Below, piece after piece: positions 17,025 through 24,392 of a stretch of DNA of 64,000 nt. Positions within the stretch are counted from its first letter, which is position 1; the number at the start of each line of letters is the position of its first letter. The notes below the pieces were generated by a model. The model was given only the letters and a program-made list of their open reading frames with translations. It was not told the DNA's origin and did not search any database. The stretch covers positions 2,748,922-2,812,921 of the forward strand of contig NZ_LMFS01000001.1 of assembly GCF_001426945.1 (NCBI RefSeq), in the 5' to 3' direction. The translations under genes and the position numbers were made by a program. This DNA comes from Pseudolabrys sp. Root1462 (GTDB lineage: Bacteria > Pseudomonadota > Alphaproteobacteria > Rhizobiales > Xanthobacteraceae).

Positions 17025-18416
17025 TTACAGCCTCGGCCTTGGCGCCGCCGCCACGCCCATTTTCTCCAGCGCATAGGCGACGCGCAGCGCCACATCCTCG
17101 CGCCACGGCGCGGCGATGATCTGCACGCCGATCGGCAGCGGCTTGAGCGGCACCGGCACCGCGGCCACCGGCAGGCCGATGAAGGAGATGGGCTGGGTAT
17201 AGAGCCCCATGTTCGGCCGCACCGACAGTTCGACGCCGTCCAGCGTGAAGTTGACCTGGCCGAGCTTTGGCGCGGTTACCGGCGTCGCCGGGGCGATGAT
17301 GGCGTCGCACTCCTTGAACAGCGCGAGCACCGCCTCGCGATACCAGCGGCGGAAATTCTGCGCCTTGACGACCAGAGTCGAGGGCACCATGGCGCCGGCG
17401 ATGAGGCGGTCGCGCACTGCTGGATCGAAATCGCCGGCCTGACGACGCAGGCGCTCGAGATGCAGCGCTGCGCCTTCAGTCGCGGTGATGACGTAAGCCG
17501 CGGCACGGGCGCGATGCGCATGCGGAATTTCAATCTCGCGCGCGTTGAGCGCCTTCGCCACGGTGTCGAGCGCGCCTAAGGCTTCGGGCGATGCGCCTTT
17601 GCGGAAATAGCCGCCGGCCACCGCGACGCGGAGGCCATTAAGCCCCTGCTCCAGGAATGGCGCCGTCGATTCCGCCGGCCGGTCGACGCAGGCGGCATCA
17701 TCGGCGTCGAAGCCCTGCATCGCGTCGTAGCTGAGCGCCAAATCGCGCACCGTGCGCGCGAACGGCCCAAGATGATCGAGCGAGGCGACGAAGGGAAACG
17801 AGCGCGCGCGCGTCAACCTGCCGTAGGTCGGCTTCAGCCCGAAGATGCCGCACAGCGATGACGGCACACGAATGGAGCCGTTGGTATCGGAGCCGAGCGC
17901 CAGCGGCACCATGCCGCCGCCGACGGCGCTCCCCGAACCACCGGACGAGCCGCCGCTCATGCGTGCCGGATCGTGCGGATTGCGCGAAGGGCCGTCATGC
18001 ACGTTCTCGCCGGTGAAGTCGTAGGCGTATTCGCCCATGTTCAGCGCGCCGACCAGCACCGCGCCGGTGGCTTCCAGTCGCTCGATCAGCACGGCGTCGC
18101 GCGACGCCGGCGTGCGCGCGCGGTTGATCTTCGAGCCGGCCACCGTCGGCAGTCCTTCGATGTCGAACAGGTTCTTCACTGCGAACGGCACACCGGCGAG
18201 CGGCAGCTTCGATTTGCCAGGCGAAGCGTCGATCGCCCTGGCGCGCGCGACCGCGCGTTCGGCGGTCACCGCGGTGAAAGCATTGAACACTGGATTGCGC
18301 CGGTCGATGACGGCGAGGATCTGCGCCGTCACCTCGGCCGCGCTGACATTCCCCGATCCGACCGCGCTCGCGATCTCGGCTGCGGTGCTCCAGGTGTGAT
18401 CGCCGCTCATGGTCAC
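17025..18416 (-). CDS. AtzE family amidase (amidase signature enzyme)
   Basis: 463 residues with the complete Ser-cisSer-Lys triad: Lys81 (GVPFAVKNLFDIEG), Ser157 (MSGGSSGGSGSAVG) and Ser181 (GSDTNGSIRVPSS). AtzE hydrolyses 1-carboxybiuret in cyanuric acid degradation; the homologue HpxY belongs to an oxalurate/ureide cluster. The GTG start at 18416 overlaps the atzG stop as GTGA, which fits the obligate complex that AtzE forms with AtzG; an ATG at 18410 is a second option. AtzF- and AtzD-type genes are absent from the window. Confidence 0.92.
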   Translation of the reverse strand: MTMSGDHTWSTAAEIASAVGSGNVSAAEVTAQILAVIDRRNPVFNAFTAVTAERAVARARAIDASPGKSKLPLAGVPFAVKNLFDIEGLPTVAGSKINRARTPASRDAVLIERLEATGAVLVGALNMGEYAYDFTGENVHDGPSRNPHDPARMSGGSSGGSGSAVGGGMVPLALGSDTNGSIRVPSSLCGIFGLKPTYGRLTRARSFPFVASLDHLGPFARTVRDLALSYDAMQGFDADDAACVDRPAESTAPFLEQGLNGLRVAVAGGYFRKGASPEALGALDTVAKALNAREIEIPHAHRARAAAYVITATEGAALHLERLRRQAGDFDPAVRDRLIAGAMVPSTLVVKAQNFRRWYREAVLALFKECDAIIAPATPVTAPKLGQVNFTLDGVELSVRPNMGLYTQPISFIGLPVAAVPVPLKPLPIGVQIIAAPWREDVALRVAYALEKMGVAAAPRPRL

Positions 18417-18592
18417 ACCTTGTAGATCGGCGCCGGCTCTGCCTCGTCCGGCAGCGCGAATTCAGCGACGGTGGCAGCGTGGCCGAGCGTGACCGCGAGA
18501 TTGGCTTTGACGGCCGGCTTCCAGGCCGGGTCGAGGGGCAGGTTCAGCGCCTCGGCGGCGGCTTCGATATAGCTGTCAAGCTTGTCGGTCAT
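18413..18592 (-). CDS. AtzG-like small subunit (DUF4089)
   Basis: 59 residues reading MTDKLDSYIEAAAEALNLPL and continuing to a stop at 18413. It matches the DUF4089/AtzG family: a short helical protein related to GatC that binds and stabilises AtzE. Typical features are the early L-x-x-Y-I-x-A-A-A, the L-P-L-D-P-x-W centre, and the late ATVAEFALPDE. It overlaps atzE by four bases, so the two are translated as a pair. It is too short to be found by ordinary length cut-offs, but the family match and the coupling make it a confident call. Confidence 0.88.
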   Translation of the reverse strand: MTDKLDSYIEAAAEALNLPLDPAWKPAVKANLAVTLGHAATVAEFALPDEAEPAPIYKV

Positions 18593-18819
18593 TCGGATCT
18601 CGCGGGAAGCGGCGGAGCTTTAGATCCCACCGGGTTGTAGCGCAGGGCCCTGGCCATGCAAAATCGAAGCCAACGGCGGCGCGCCCTCCCCTCCACGGCC
18701 GCGGTATCCCTGCCATTCGTACCGGGGACGTGGACCCAATGCCGTTGACCATGTATGACCGCGCCATTATCCGGGCGCGGGCGCGGCCGGGACGCGACCA
18801 GTTCTAAGGGAAACGATCC

Positions 18820-19851
18820 ATGATCATCGATTGTCACGGGCACTACACCACCGCGCCCAAGCAGCTCACCGCCTTCCGCGACCAGCAGATCGCCGGCCTC
18901 AAGGATAAGTCGCAGCGGCCGACCTCGACCAATCTCGGCATCACCGACGATGAGATCCGCGAGAGCCTCGAAGGCGCGCAGCTCAAGCTGCAGCGCGAGC
19001 GCGGCACCGACCTGACGATCTTCTCGCCGCGCGCCTCGGCCATGGCCCATCATGTCGGCGACGAGGCGACGAGCGCGCAGTGGGCGGAAGTCTGCAACGA
19101 CCTGATCTACCGGGTGTGCAAGCTCTATCCGCAGAATTTCGTTGGCGTCTGCCAGTTGCCGCAGGTGCCGGGCGTGCCGCCGCAGAACTGCATTCCCGAA
19201 CTCGAGCGCTGCGTGAAGGAGCTCGGCTTCGTCGGCCTGAACCTCAATCCCGATCCGTCGGGCGGCTGGTGGAAGGAGCCGCCGCTCACCGACCGGCACT
19301 GGTATCCGATCTACGAGAAGATGGTCGAGCTCGACGTGCCGGCGATGATCCACGTCTCGGCGTCCTGCAACCCGTGCTTCCACGCCACCGGCGCGCACTA
19401 CATCAACGCCGACACCACCGCGTTCATGCAGTTGCTCACCGCCGACCTGTTCAAGGATTTCCCGACCCTGAAGTTCATCATCCCGCACGGCGGCGGCGCC
19501 GCGCCCTATCACTGGGGCCGCTATCGCGGACTGGCGCAGGACATGAAGAAGCCGCCGCTCGCCGAGCATTTGTTGAAGAACGTGTTCTTCGACACCTGCG
19601 TCTATCACTATCCCGGCATCGAACTGCTGACCAAGGTCATTCCGGTCGACAACATCCTGTTCGCCTCGGAAATGGTCGGCGCGGTGCGCGGCAAGGATCC
19701 GGAGACCGGGCATTTCTTCGACGACACCAAGCGTTACATCGACCAGCTCTCGATGCTGAGCCCGGAGAACCGCACCAAGATCTTCGAGGGCAATGCCCGC
19801 AAGGTGTTCGGCCGGCTCGACGCCGTGCTGAAGGACCGTGGCCTCAATTAA
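18820..19851 (+). CDS. ligJ: 4-oxalomesaconate hydratase, LigJ-like amidohydrolase family
   Basis: 343 residues in the amidohydrolase superfamily. The start DCHGHY gives metal ligands His6 and His8. RASAMAHHVGDEATS, FVGLNLNPDPSGG, HVSASCNPCFHATGAHY and LFASEMVGAVRG closely follow LigJ of the protocatechuate 4,5-cleavage pathway, which hydrates 4-oxalomesaconate to 4-carboxy-4-hydroxy-2-oxoadipate (EC 4.2.1.83). The other pathway genes (ligAB, ligC, ligI, ligK) are not in the window. It is followed 12 bases later by a decarboxylase-like gene and is divergent from the atzG-atzE-atzH operon. Specificity is inferred from overall similarity. Confidence 0.85.
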   Translation: MIIDCHGHYTTAPKQLTAFRDQQIAGLKDKSQRPTSTNLGITDDEIRESLEGAQLKLQRERGTDLTIFSPRASAMAHHVGDEATSAQWAEVCNDLIYRVCKLYPQNFVGVCQLPQVPGVPPQNCIPELERCVKELGFVGLNLNPDPSGGWWKEPPLTDRHWYPIYEKMVELDVPAMIHVSASCNPCFHATGAHYINADTTAFMQLLTADLFKDFPTLKFIIPHGGGAAPYHWGRYRGLAQDMKKPPLAEHLLKNVFFDTCVYHYPGIELLTKVIPVDNILFASEMVGAVRGKDPETGHFFDDTKRYIDQLSMLSPENRTKIFEGNARKVFGRLDAVLKDRGLN

Positions 19852-19863
19852 TCAAGAGCATTC

Positions 19864-20763
19864 ATGACGGACTATCCAGCCGCGGGCCCCGTCACGCTCG
19901 CCACCAACCTTGCCGACTATCCGGTCACCCGCGCCCTGAAATCGGGCGCGGTGAAATCCGAGCTGGTAAACTTCGACTTCTGCGGCCCGAAGATCGCCAA
20001 CCAGGGCTTCAAGCCGATGGTGCGCGAGGGCAAGTTCGATGCCGGCGAGCTGGCGATCGTCACTTTCCTGCAGGCCAAGGTCTACGGCAAGCCGTTGACG
20101 TTGCTGCCCGCGGTGGTGATGGCGCGCGGCCAGCACCACACCATCAATTACAATGTCGCACGCGGCCCCCTCGCGCCGAAGGACATCGAAGGCAAGCGCT
20201 TCGGCAGCCGCTCCTATTCGGTGACGACCGGCGTCTGGGTGCGTGGCATCCTCAAGGACGAGTACGGCGTCGACAGCAGCAAGGTGACGTGGTGCACCAC
20301 CGACGACGGCCATCTCGCCGAATACCAGGACCCCGCTAACGTCGAACGGCTGCCGGCCGGCTCGAATGTCGAGAAAATGCTGATCGAGGGCGAACTCGAC
20401 GGCGCCATTCTCGGCGGCGACCTGCCGGATGAGCCGCGCGTCGCGCATCTGATTCCCGAGCCGCAGAAGGTCGCGGAAGCGTGGTCGAAGAAACACGGCA
20501 TGGTGCCGATCAACCACCTCTTCGTCGTGCGCAGCGACCTGGCGCGGCAGCGTCCCGACGTGGTGCGCGAGATCTTCCGCGTCCTGAAAGAGAGCAAGGC
20601 GCAAGGTGTGCTGTCAGGCGGCATCGACCCGGTGCCGTTCGGCGTCGAGAACAATCGCAAGGCGCTCGAGACGATCATCCGCTACAGCTACGAACAGAAA
20701 ATCATCCCGCGCCTGTTTACGGTCGATGAGCTGTTCGACGACGTGACGCGCGATCTCGTCTGA
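19864..20763 (+). CDS. 4,5-dihydroxyphthalate decarboxylase-like protein (periplasmic-binding-protein fold, cytosolic)
   Basis: 299 residues. It resembles the 4,5-dihydroxyphthalate decarboxylase (Pht5-type) family, which has the fold of nitrate/sulfonate binding proteins: features VTRALKSGAV, DAGELAIVTFLQAK, KRFGSRSYSVTTGVWVRGIL and DEYGVDSSKVTW. There is no signal peptide, so it is probably a cytosolic enzyme rather than a transport protein, although databases often label such proteins as ABC binding proteins. It is 12 bases downstream of the LigJ-like gene, so both should be made together. A decarboxylation feeding a carboxylated ring-cleavage pathway is a reasonable inference, not proven. 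Confidence 0.7.
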   Translation: MTDYPAAGPVTLATNLADYPVTRALKSGAVKSELVNFDFCGPKIANQGFKPMVREGKFDAGELAIVTFLQAKVYGKPLTLLPAVVMARGQHHTINYNVARGPLAPKDIEGKRFGSRSYSVTTGVWVRGILKDEYGVDSSKVTWCTTDDGHLAEYQDPANVERLPAGSNVEKMLIEGELDGAILGGDLPDEPRVAHLIPEPQKVAEAWSKKHGMVPINHLFVVRSDLARQRPDVVREIFRVLKESKAQGVLSGGIDPVPFGVENNRKALETIIRYSYEQKIIPRLFTVDELFDDVTRDLV

Positions 20764-20809
20764 TTTCGCTCGAATCCCGGAGGCGACACGCTTCCCGCGC
20801 GCGGCGCGG

Positions 20810-20821
20810 GAACAATTGTTC
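20810..20821. promoter_or_regulatory. Perfect 12-base palindrome upstream of the Crp/Fnr gene
   Basis: GAACAATTGTTC is an exact palindrome, flanked by CGCGG and GCGCG so that the symmetry nearly continues for five more bases on each side. It lies about 50 bases before the Crp/Fnr start codon and is a candidate operator, possibly autoregulatory. It does not match the usual Crp or Fnr half-sites. Confidence 0.45.
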
Positions 20822-20871
20822 GCGCGGCCAGTTGGAAAACAAACTCCACAATCCAGCCGATAAGCGAGCGC

Positions 20872-21591
20872 ATGGCCTTCGTCGAGCCTCTCATCACCAA
20901 GATGCAATCAATTGGCGCGCTGGACGACAAGGATCGTGCGCTGATCGAGACGCTGGCGGTCAATCCGAAGCGGCTGACGCCACAGGAATATCTGCTGCAT
21001 CAGGGCGATCACCCGACGAACAGCGTCATCGTGCTGAGCGGCGTGCTGGCGCGCTTTCAGGAGTTGCCGGAAGGCGACCGCCAGGTCGTCTCCTTCCATC
21101 TGCCGGGAGAAATGCCCGATCTGCACTCGCTCTTCATCGGCCACATGGATCACTCGCTTGTCGCCATCACCGAAGCCGTCGTCGGACAGGTCCCGCATGA
21201 CGAGCTGCGCCGCGTCGTCCGCGAGTCGGCGACCTTGATGGGTCTGTTGTGGCGCGAAACGCTGATCGACGCCGCGATCTTCCGCCAATGGATCGCCAAC
21301 AATGGCCGACGCGGTGCGCTGGCGGGCACGGCGCACCTGCTTTGCGAGCTGATGCTGCGCGCGCGCTCGATCGGCGGGCTGCGCTCCGACGGCTCCTGGC
21401 CCATGCCGTTCACCCAGCAGCAGCTCGGCGACGCCCTCGGCCTGAGCCTCGTCCACATTAACCGGACGCTCAAGACGTTGCGCGAAGCCAACGTCGCCGT
21501 CATCGAACGCGGCGTTCTGCGCGTCCTCGATTGGGACGAACTGAAACGCATCGCGGGCTTCGATCCGGCTTACCTGCATCTGAAGTCTTGA
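20872..21591 (+). CDS. Crp/Fnr family transcriptional regulator
   Basis: 239 residues. The cyclic-nucleotide-binding-type beta roll covers about residues 20-140 (EYLLHQGDHPTNSVIVLSG) and is followed by a dimerisation helix. The helix-turn-helix is at about 185-225 (FTQQQLGDALGLSLVHINRT). The N-terminal cysteines needed for an Fnr-type Fe-S cluster are absent, so it is not an oxygen sensor of that kind. It lies directly after the LigJ/decarboxylase pair and could control them, but a stretch of 108 bases with its own palindrome separates them. The ligand is unknown. Confidence 0.9.
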   Translation: MAFVEPLITKMQSIGALDDKDRALIETLAVNPKRLTPQEYLLHQGDHPTNSVIVLSGVLARFQELPEGDRQVVSFHLPGEMPDLHSLFIGHMDHSLVAITEAVVGQVPHDELRRVVRESATLMGLLWRETLIDAAIFRQWIANNGRRGALAGTAHLLCELMLRARSIGGLRSDGSWPMPFTQQQLGDALGLSLVHINRTLKTLREANVAVIERGVLRVLDWDELKRIAGFDPAYLHLKS

Positions 21592-21806
21592 AAGTCGAAT
21601 TCAAACAAGTCCGCCTGGCAATCGACGACGAGGCCCGCCTCGTCGAACTTGACGGTCGCCTCCTCGGGATTGTGACGCTGCATGACGCCGGAGAGCTTGG
21701 TCCGCTGGTGCATGTCGAGACCTATTTCCGCGGCGATGCACCGGACACCTTCAAATCGCTGGCCGACATGGAAGCCTGGATCCACAGCTCGCTCGCAGCG
21801 AAATGA
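21588..21806 (+). CDS. Small hypothetical protein coupled to the Crp/Fnr gene
   Basis: A 72-residue frame (LKVEFKQVRLAIDDEARLVE, continuing to SSLAAK) with good GC third-position bias. The most likely start is the TTG at 21588, which overlaps the Crp/Fnr stop (TTGA), implying coupled translation; the open frame extends further upstream into the Crp gene. Predicted mixed alpha/beta, soluble, acidic. I do not recognise the family. It ends 10 bases before the stop of the convergent DUF72 gene. Confidence 0.5.
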   Translation: MKVEFKQVRLAIDDEARLVELDGRLLGIVTLHDAGELGPLVHVETYFRGDAPDTFKSLADMEAWIHSSLAAK

Positions 21807-21816
21807 CCAACGGCGG

Positions 21817-22560
21817 TCAGCGCAACGTCAGGCGTCGCATCAGCTTCAAGGCATCGAAGGGCGCGGCGCTCTTCTGGTCGTTGTCAAAATATACATAGAC
21901 CATGCGCCCTTCGTCACGCCATGCCCGACATCGCTCGGCCCACCGGCGCAAGGTCCGCTCGGAATACGCGCCCTCGTAAGCGCCGCCCGGGCCATGGCCG
22001 CGGACATAGACATGCGCCGCCGTTACCTCCCACGGTGACGGTGCGTCGTGGTGGTCGGACAGACACAGCGAGATGCCGTTGCGCTCGAGAATGCGCAGCA
22101 CCTCGTCGCAATACCAACTTCGGTGACGAAACTCGAAAGCGTATTGCCTGCGCCGCGGCAGCAGTTTGATGAAGCTACGCAGCCGCGCGGCATCGAGCTC
22201 GAATTGCGGCGGCAGTTGAAACAGCACCGGCCCGGCCTTGCGGCCGAGAATCTTGAGCCGCTCTTCGATCAGCGCCAGGCTGTTCACCGAGGTCTCGCCG
22301 AGCCGCTTCCAGTGCGTGATGAATTTCGACGCCTTCCAGGCGAACACGAAATCATCGGGAGTCCGTTTGGCCCAGTCGGCCACGGTCGTCAGGCTCGGCG
22401 TGCGATAGAACACGCCATTGAGCTCGGCGGTTGCGAACTGCGTTGCATAATACTCAAGATGATGCTTCAGCATCACCTCGGTCGGAAAGAACGGGCCGCG
22501 CCAGGATGCGTAATTCCAGCCCGACGTCCCGATCAGAATGCGGCTCTTCTTAACGCGCAT
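21817..22560 (-). CDS. DUF72 domain protein
   Basis: 247 residues, a TIM-barrel-like family. The start RILIGTSGWNYASWRGPFFP, then ATAELNGVFYRTPS, FEFRHRSWY and VYVYFDNDQKSAAPFDALKL are all typical. Function is unknown; some relatives are linked to nucleic-acid metabolism. A possible EcfG-type promoter with one mismatch lies at 22591-22616. It is followed by no other gene on its strand, so it is probably monocistronic. Confidence 0.9.
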   Translation of the reverse strand: MRVKKSRILIGTSGWNYASWRGPFFPTEVMLKHHLEYYATQFATAELNGVFYRTPSLTTVADWAKRTPDDFVFAWKASKFITHWKRLGETSVNSLALIEERLKILGRKAGPVLFQLPPQFELDAARLRSFIKLLPRRRQYAFEFRHRSWYCDEVLRILERNGISLCLSDHHDAPSPWEVTAAHVYVRGHGPGGAYEGAYSERTLRRWAERCRAWRDEGRMVYVYFDNDQKSAAPFDALKLMRRLTLR

Positions 22561-22590
22561 AACGTTCCAAAACCCCGATGCCTCTCCTCC

Positions 22591-22616
22591 AACGGCTCAT
22601 GGGTGGCGGAAGTTCA
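22591..22616 (-). promoter_or_regulatory. Possible EcfG-type promoter for the DUF72 gene
   Basis: On the minus strand TGAAC (22616-22612), 17 bases, then CGTT (22594-22591). The EcfG consensus is GGAAC, 16-17 bases, CGTT, so there is one mismatch in the -35 box. The distance to the start codon (about 30 bases) is suitable. It is supported mainly by the better site in front of the neighbouring DUF3606 gene. Confidence 0.3.
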
Positions 22617-22659
22617 CTGACGCCAGGCCCGGGCCCGCGATGCCGTCATGCGGGCGAAC

Positions 22660-23715
22660 TCAACGCGCGTCGCTGGCGACGTTGAGCAGGGTACGCAACA
22701 TGGCCTCGCCCCCGGCGGCCTTGCGGCGCGCCATCGCCAGCAGCGAGCCGTTTTCGAAGGACTGCACCACGACCGCGTGCACATAACTCTTGCGACAGAT
22801 CGCCGGCGTGTTGGCGAGCTCTTCCGACACGACGCAGAAGCATTCCTTGAGCTGCCTCCGCCGGCCGGCGTCGCTCGGCTTGGGCTCGATCTTGACCAGG
22901 GTCTCCAGGGCGCGGGCGCACGCGATCAGCGTGCGGAAGTCCTTCAGGGAGATGTCGGCGCTGGCGATGGCGTGCAGGAGATCATTGGCATCGCGCCGCC
23001 GCGCCACGGCGACGGCGCCATCGGCCGTGCGATACTGGAACAGCCGCTTGCCAGGCAGCGCCTGCAGCCGCTTGATAGCCTTGGCGAGGCGTCTGGATTT
23101 GACCTCCCGTTCGATGAGCTTGCCACCCTTGCCGCGAAACTTGAGCGCGATGCGGTCGCCGCGCAGCGTCACGTCCGACTTGAGCAAAGTCGCCGCGCCG
23201 CGCGTACCATGCTCGCGCGCATACACCTCGCTGCCCGGCCGCAGCGCGGTCAAAGCGATCAGGTCGATGACCGCAGCGAGGGCGAACTCCCGCGTCAGCT
23301 CCTTGTCGCGGAGATGGCGGCCGAGCGCACGGCGAATTTTCGGCAACAGACGGACAAGCTCCTTGAGCCGCCGCGCCTTTCGCTGTTCGCGCCGCTTGTC
23401 CCAGTCCGGATGGTAGCGATATTGGATACGGCCCGCGCTGTCGCGGCCGATAGCCTGAATGTGGGCGTTCGGGCTCTCGGCGTAGCGCACGTCTTCGTAT
23501 GCGGACGGTACCGCCAGTCTCTTGAAGCGGTGCAGGAGGCGCTCGTCGGCCACGCGCCGGCCGTCCCGGACGTACAAGAAGCCGCGGCCGTTACGGCGGC
23601 GCTCGATCGCCAACTCCGCGACATCGACGCGCCGCAGCCGCACATCGCCGTTTTTCGCGGCGAGCCGAGCCTTCAACTCTCTTGCCGCCCTCTGAGCGGT
23701 GTTGGCTGCTGGCAT
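22660..23715 (-). CDS. DNA topoisomerase IB (poxvirus/eukaryote-like)
   Basis: 351 residues. It relaxes supercoiled DNA through a 3'-phosphotyrosine intermediate. The catalytic tyrosine is Tyr311 in ICRKSYVHAVVV. Upstream catalytic residues are seen in LTALRPGSEVYA (Arg159), KFRGKGGKLIE (Lys195 region) and SLKDFRTLIA. The N-terminal RNGRGFLYVRDGRRVADE is the bacterial topo IB domain. Such enzymes are accessory genes in rhizobia. It is grouped with DUF72 and DUF3606 genes, which suggests a stress or DNA-damage setting. Confidence 0.93.
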   Translation of the reverse strand: MPAANTAQRAARELKARLAAKNGDVRLRRVDVAELAIERRRNGRGFLYVRDGRRVADERLLHRFKRLAVPSAYEDVRYAESPNAHIQAIGRDSAGRIQYRYHPDWDKRREQRKARRLKELVRLLPKIRRALGRHLRDKELTREFALAAVIDLIALTALRPGSEVYAREHGTRGAATLLKSDVTLRGDRIALKFRGKGGKLIEREVKSRRLAKAIKRLQALPGKRLFQYRTADGAVAVARRRDANDLLHAIASADISLKDFRTLIACARALETLVKIEPKPSDAGRRRQLKECFCVVSEELANTPAICRKSYVHAVVVQSFENGSLLAMARRKAAGGEAMLRTLLNVASDAR

Positions 23716-23782
23716 GATCAGGCCACCCTGACGGTCACAACAGTGGCCTGCGCCGGCGGATTTTCGGTGAGGTCAAACACGA

Positions 23783-23962
23783 TTATGAGCGGCCCAAGAC
23801 TTCGCGGACCGCCTTCGCGGAATTGCCGTGCTGATCCACGAGGCCGGTGAGCCGCTCTCTGGAAATGCCGAGAGCCTTGGTCCAGTAGCGCACTTCCCAC
23901 TCCTCACTGAGGCTGATGCGGCGCGCGTCCTGCAGCGTAAGCCCCTTCAATTTGTCGGCCAT
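23783..23962 (-). CDS. DUF3606 small stress-type protein
   Basis: 59 residues (MADKLKGLTLQDARRISLSE, and so on). It matches DUF3606, short proteins with a conserved WTKALGIS-x-E-x-L centre and a VGxSAxAVRE-like end, here HGNSAKAVREVLG. The fold is probably three helices. The ATG at 23962 has an excellent ribosome site, GGAGG. An exact EcfG promoter (23988-24012) lies just upstream, giving a leader of about 20 bases. Function is unknown, but general stress regulation is well supported by the promoter. Confidence 0.88.
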   Translation of the reverse strand: MADKLKGLTLQDARRISLSEEWEVRYWTKALGISRERLTGLVDQHGNSAKAVREVLGRS

Positions 23963-24392
23963 GCATTCCTCCAGCTGGTGGCGAATCAACGGCACGACGG
24001 GTCCGCGGTTCCACAAGGTGAAGAGGGCGAACCTCGCCACCCCGCCAAAACTTGTTTGCGGGTCTCGACGGGCTCTACCTTCCACGGCTGAATTTGGTTT
24101 AGGTGCCCGCTGGCAAAGCCGACTCGCGAGGCCCCGCCGTTATCGAGTGCCGATATCGCCCCGCAGGAGGCGCGGGACGAACTTTGCAACTCCAGGGGCC
24201 CTGCGCCGTTAAGACAGGGGGCAAAGAAGCGAGTCCGTCCAGGGCGATGTTGAAACGTTGCACTGCAGCACGAAAAGCGAAGGGCGTTAACGCACCGCAG
24301 GCCCGAACGGTTGCCTGGTTGCGCAATAAATAATTTGAGTCCAGCGAGCGGTCGCTCGTGGTAGCTCGATATTCCAGGGGGACAATTCTTCT
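23963..24392. other. Intergenic region between DUF3606 and the hybrid kinase gene
   Basis: 430 bases with no convincing gene. It holds the minus-strand EcfG promoter of the DUF3606 gene (23988-24012) at its left end and must hold the promoter of the plus-strand kinase at its right end. I see no clear -35/-10 pair for the latter. The stretch before the kinase (24320-24360) is locally AT-rich. Confidence 0.6.
23988..24012 (-). promoter_or_regulatory. EcfG-type general stress promoter
   Basis: On the minus strand GGAAC (24012-24008), exactly 16 bases, then CGTT (23991-23988). This is an exact match to the alphaproteobacterial general-stress sigma factor EcfG consensus. Transcription would start near 23980, with a GGAGG ribosome site and the DUF3606 ATG at 23962. 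Confidence 0.8.

Noticed and set aside
18745-18773. Sigma-70 promoter (TTGACC, then TATCCG after 17 bases) for the LigJ-like gene
   Set aside because: The -10 box matches only three of six consensus bases and a non-canonical spacing is equally possible; not strong enough to list.
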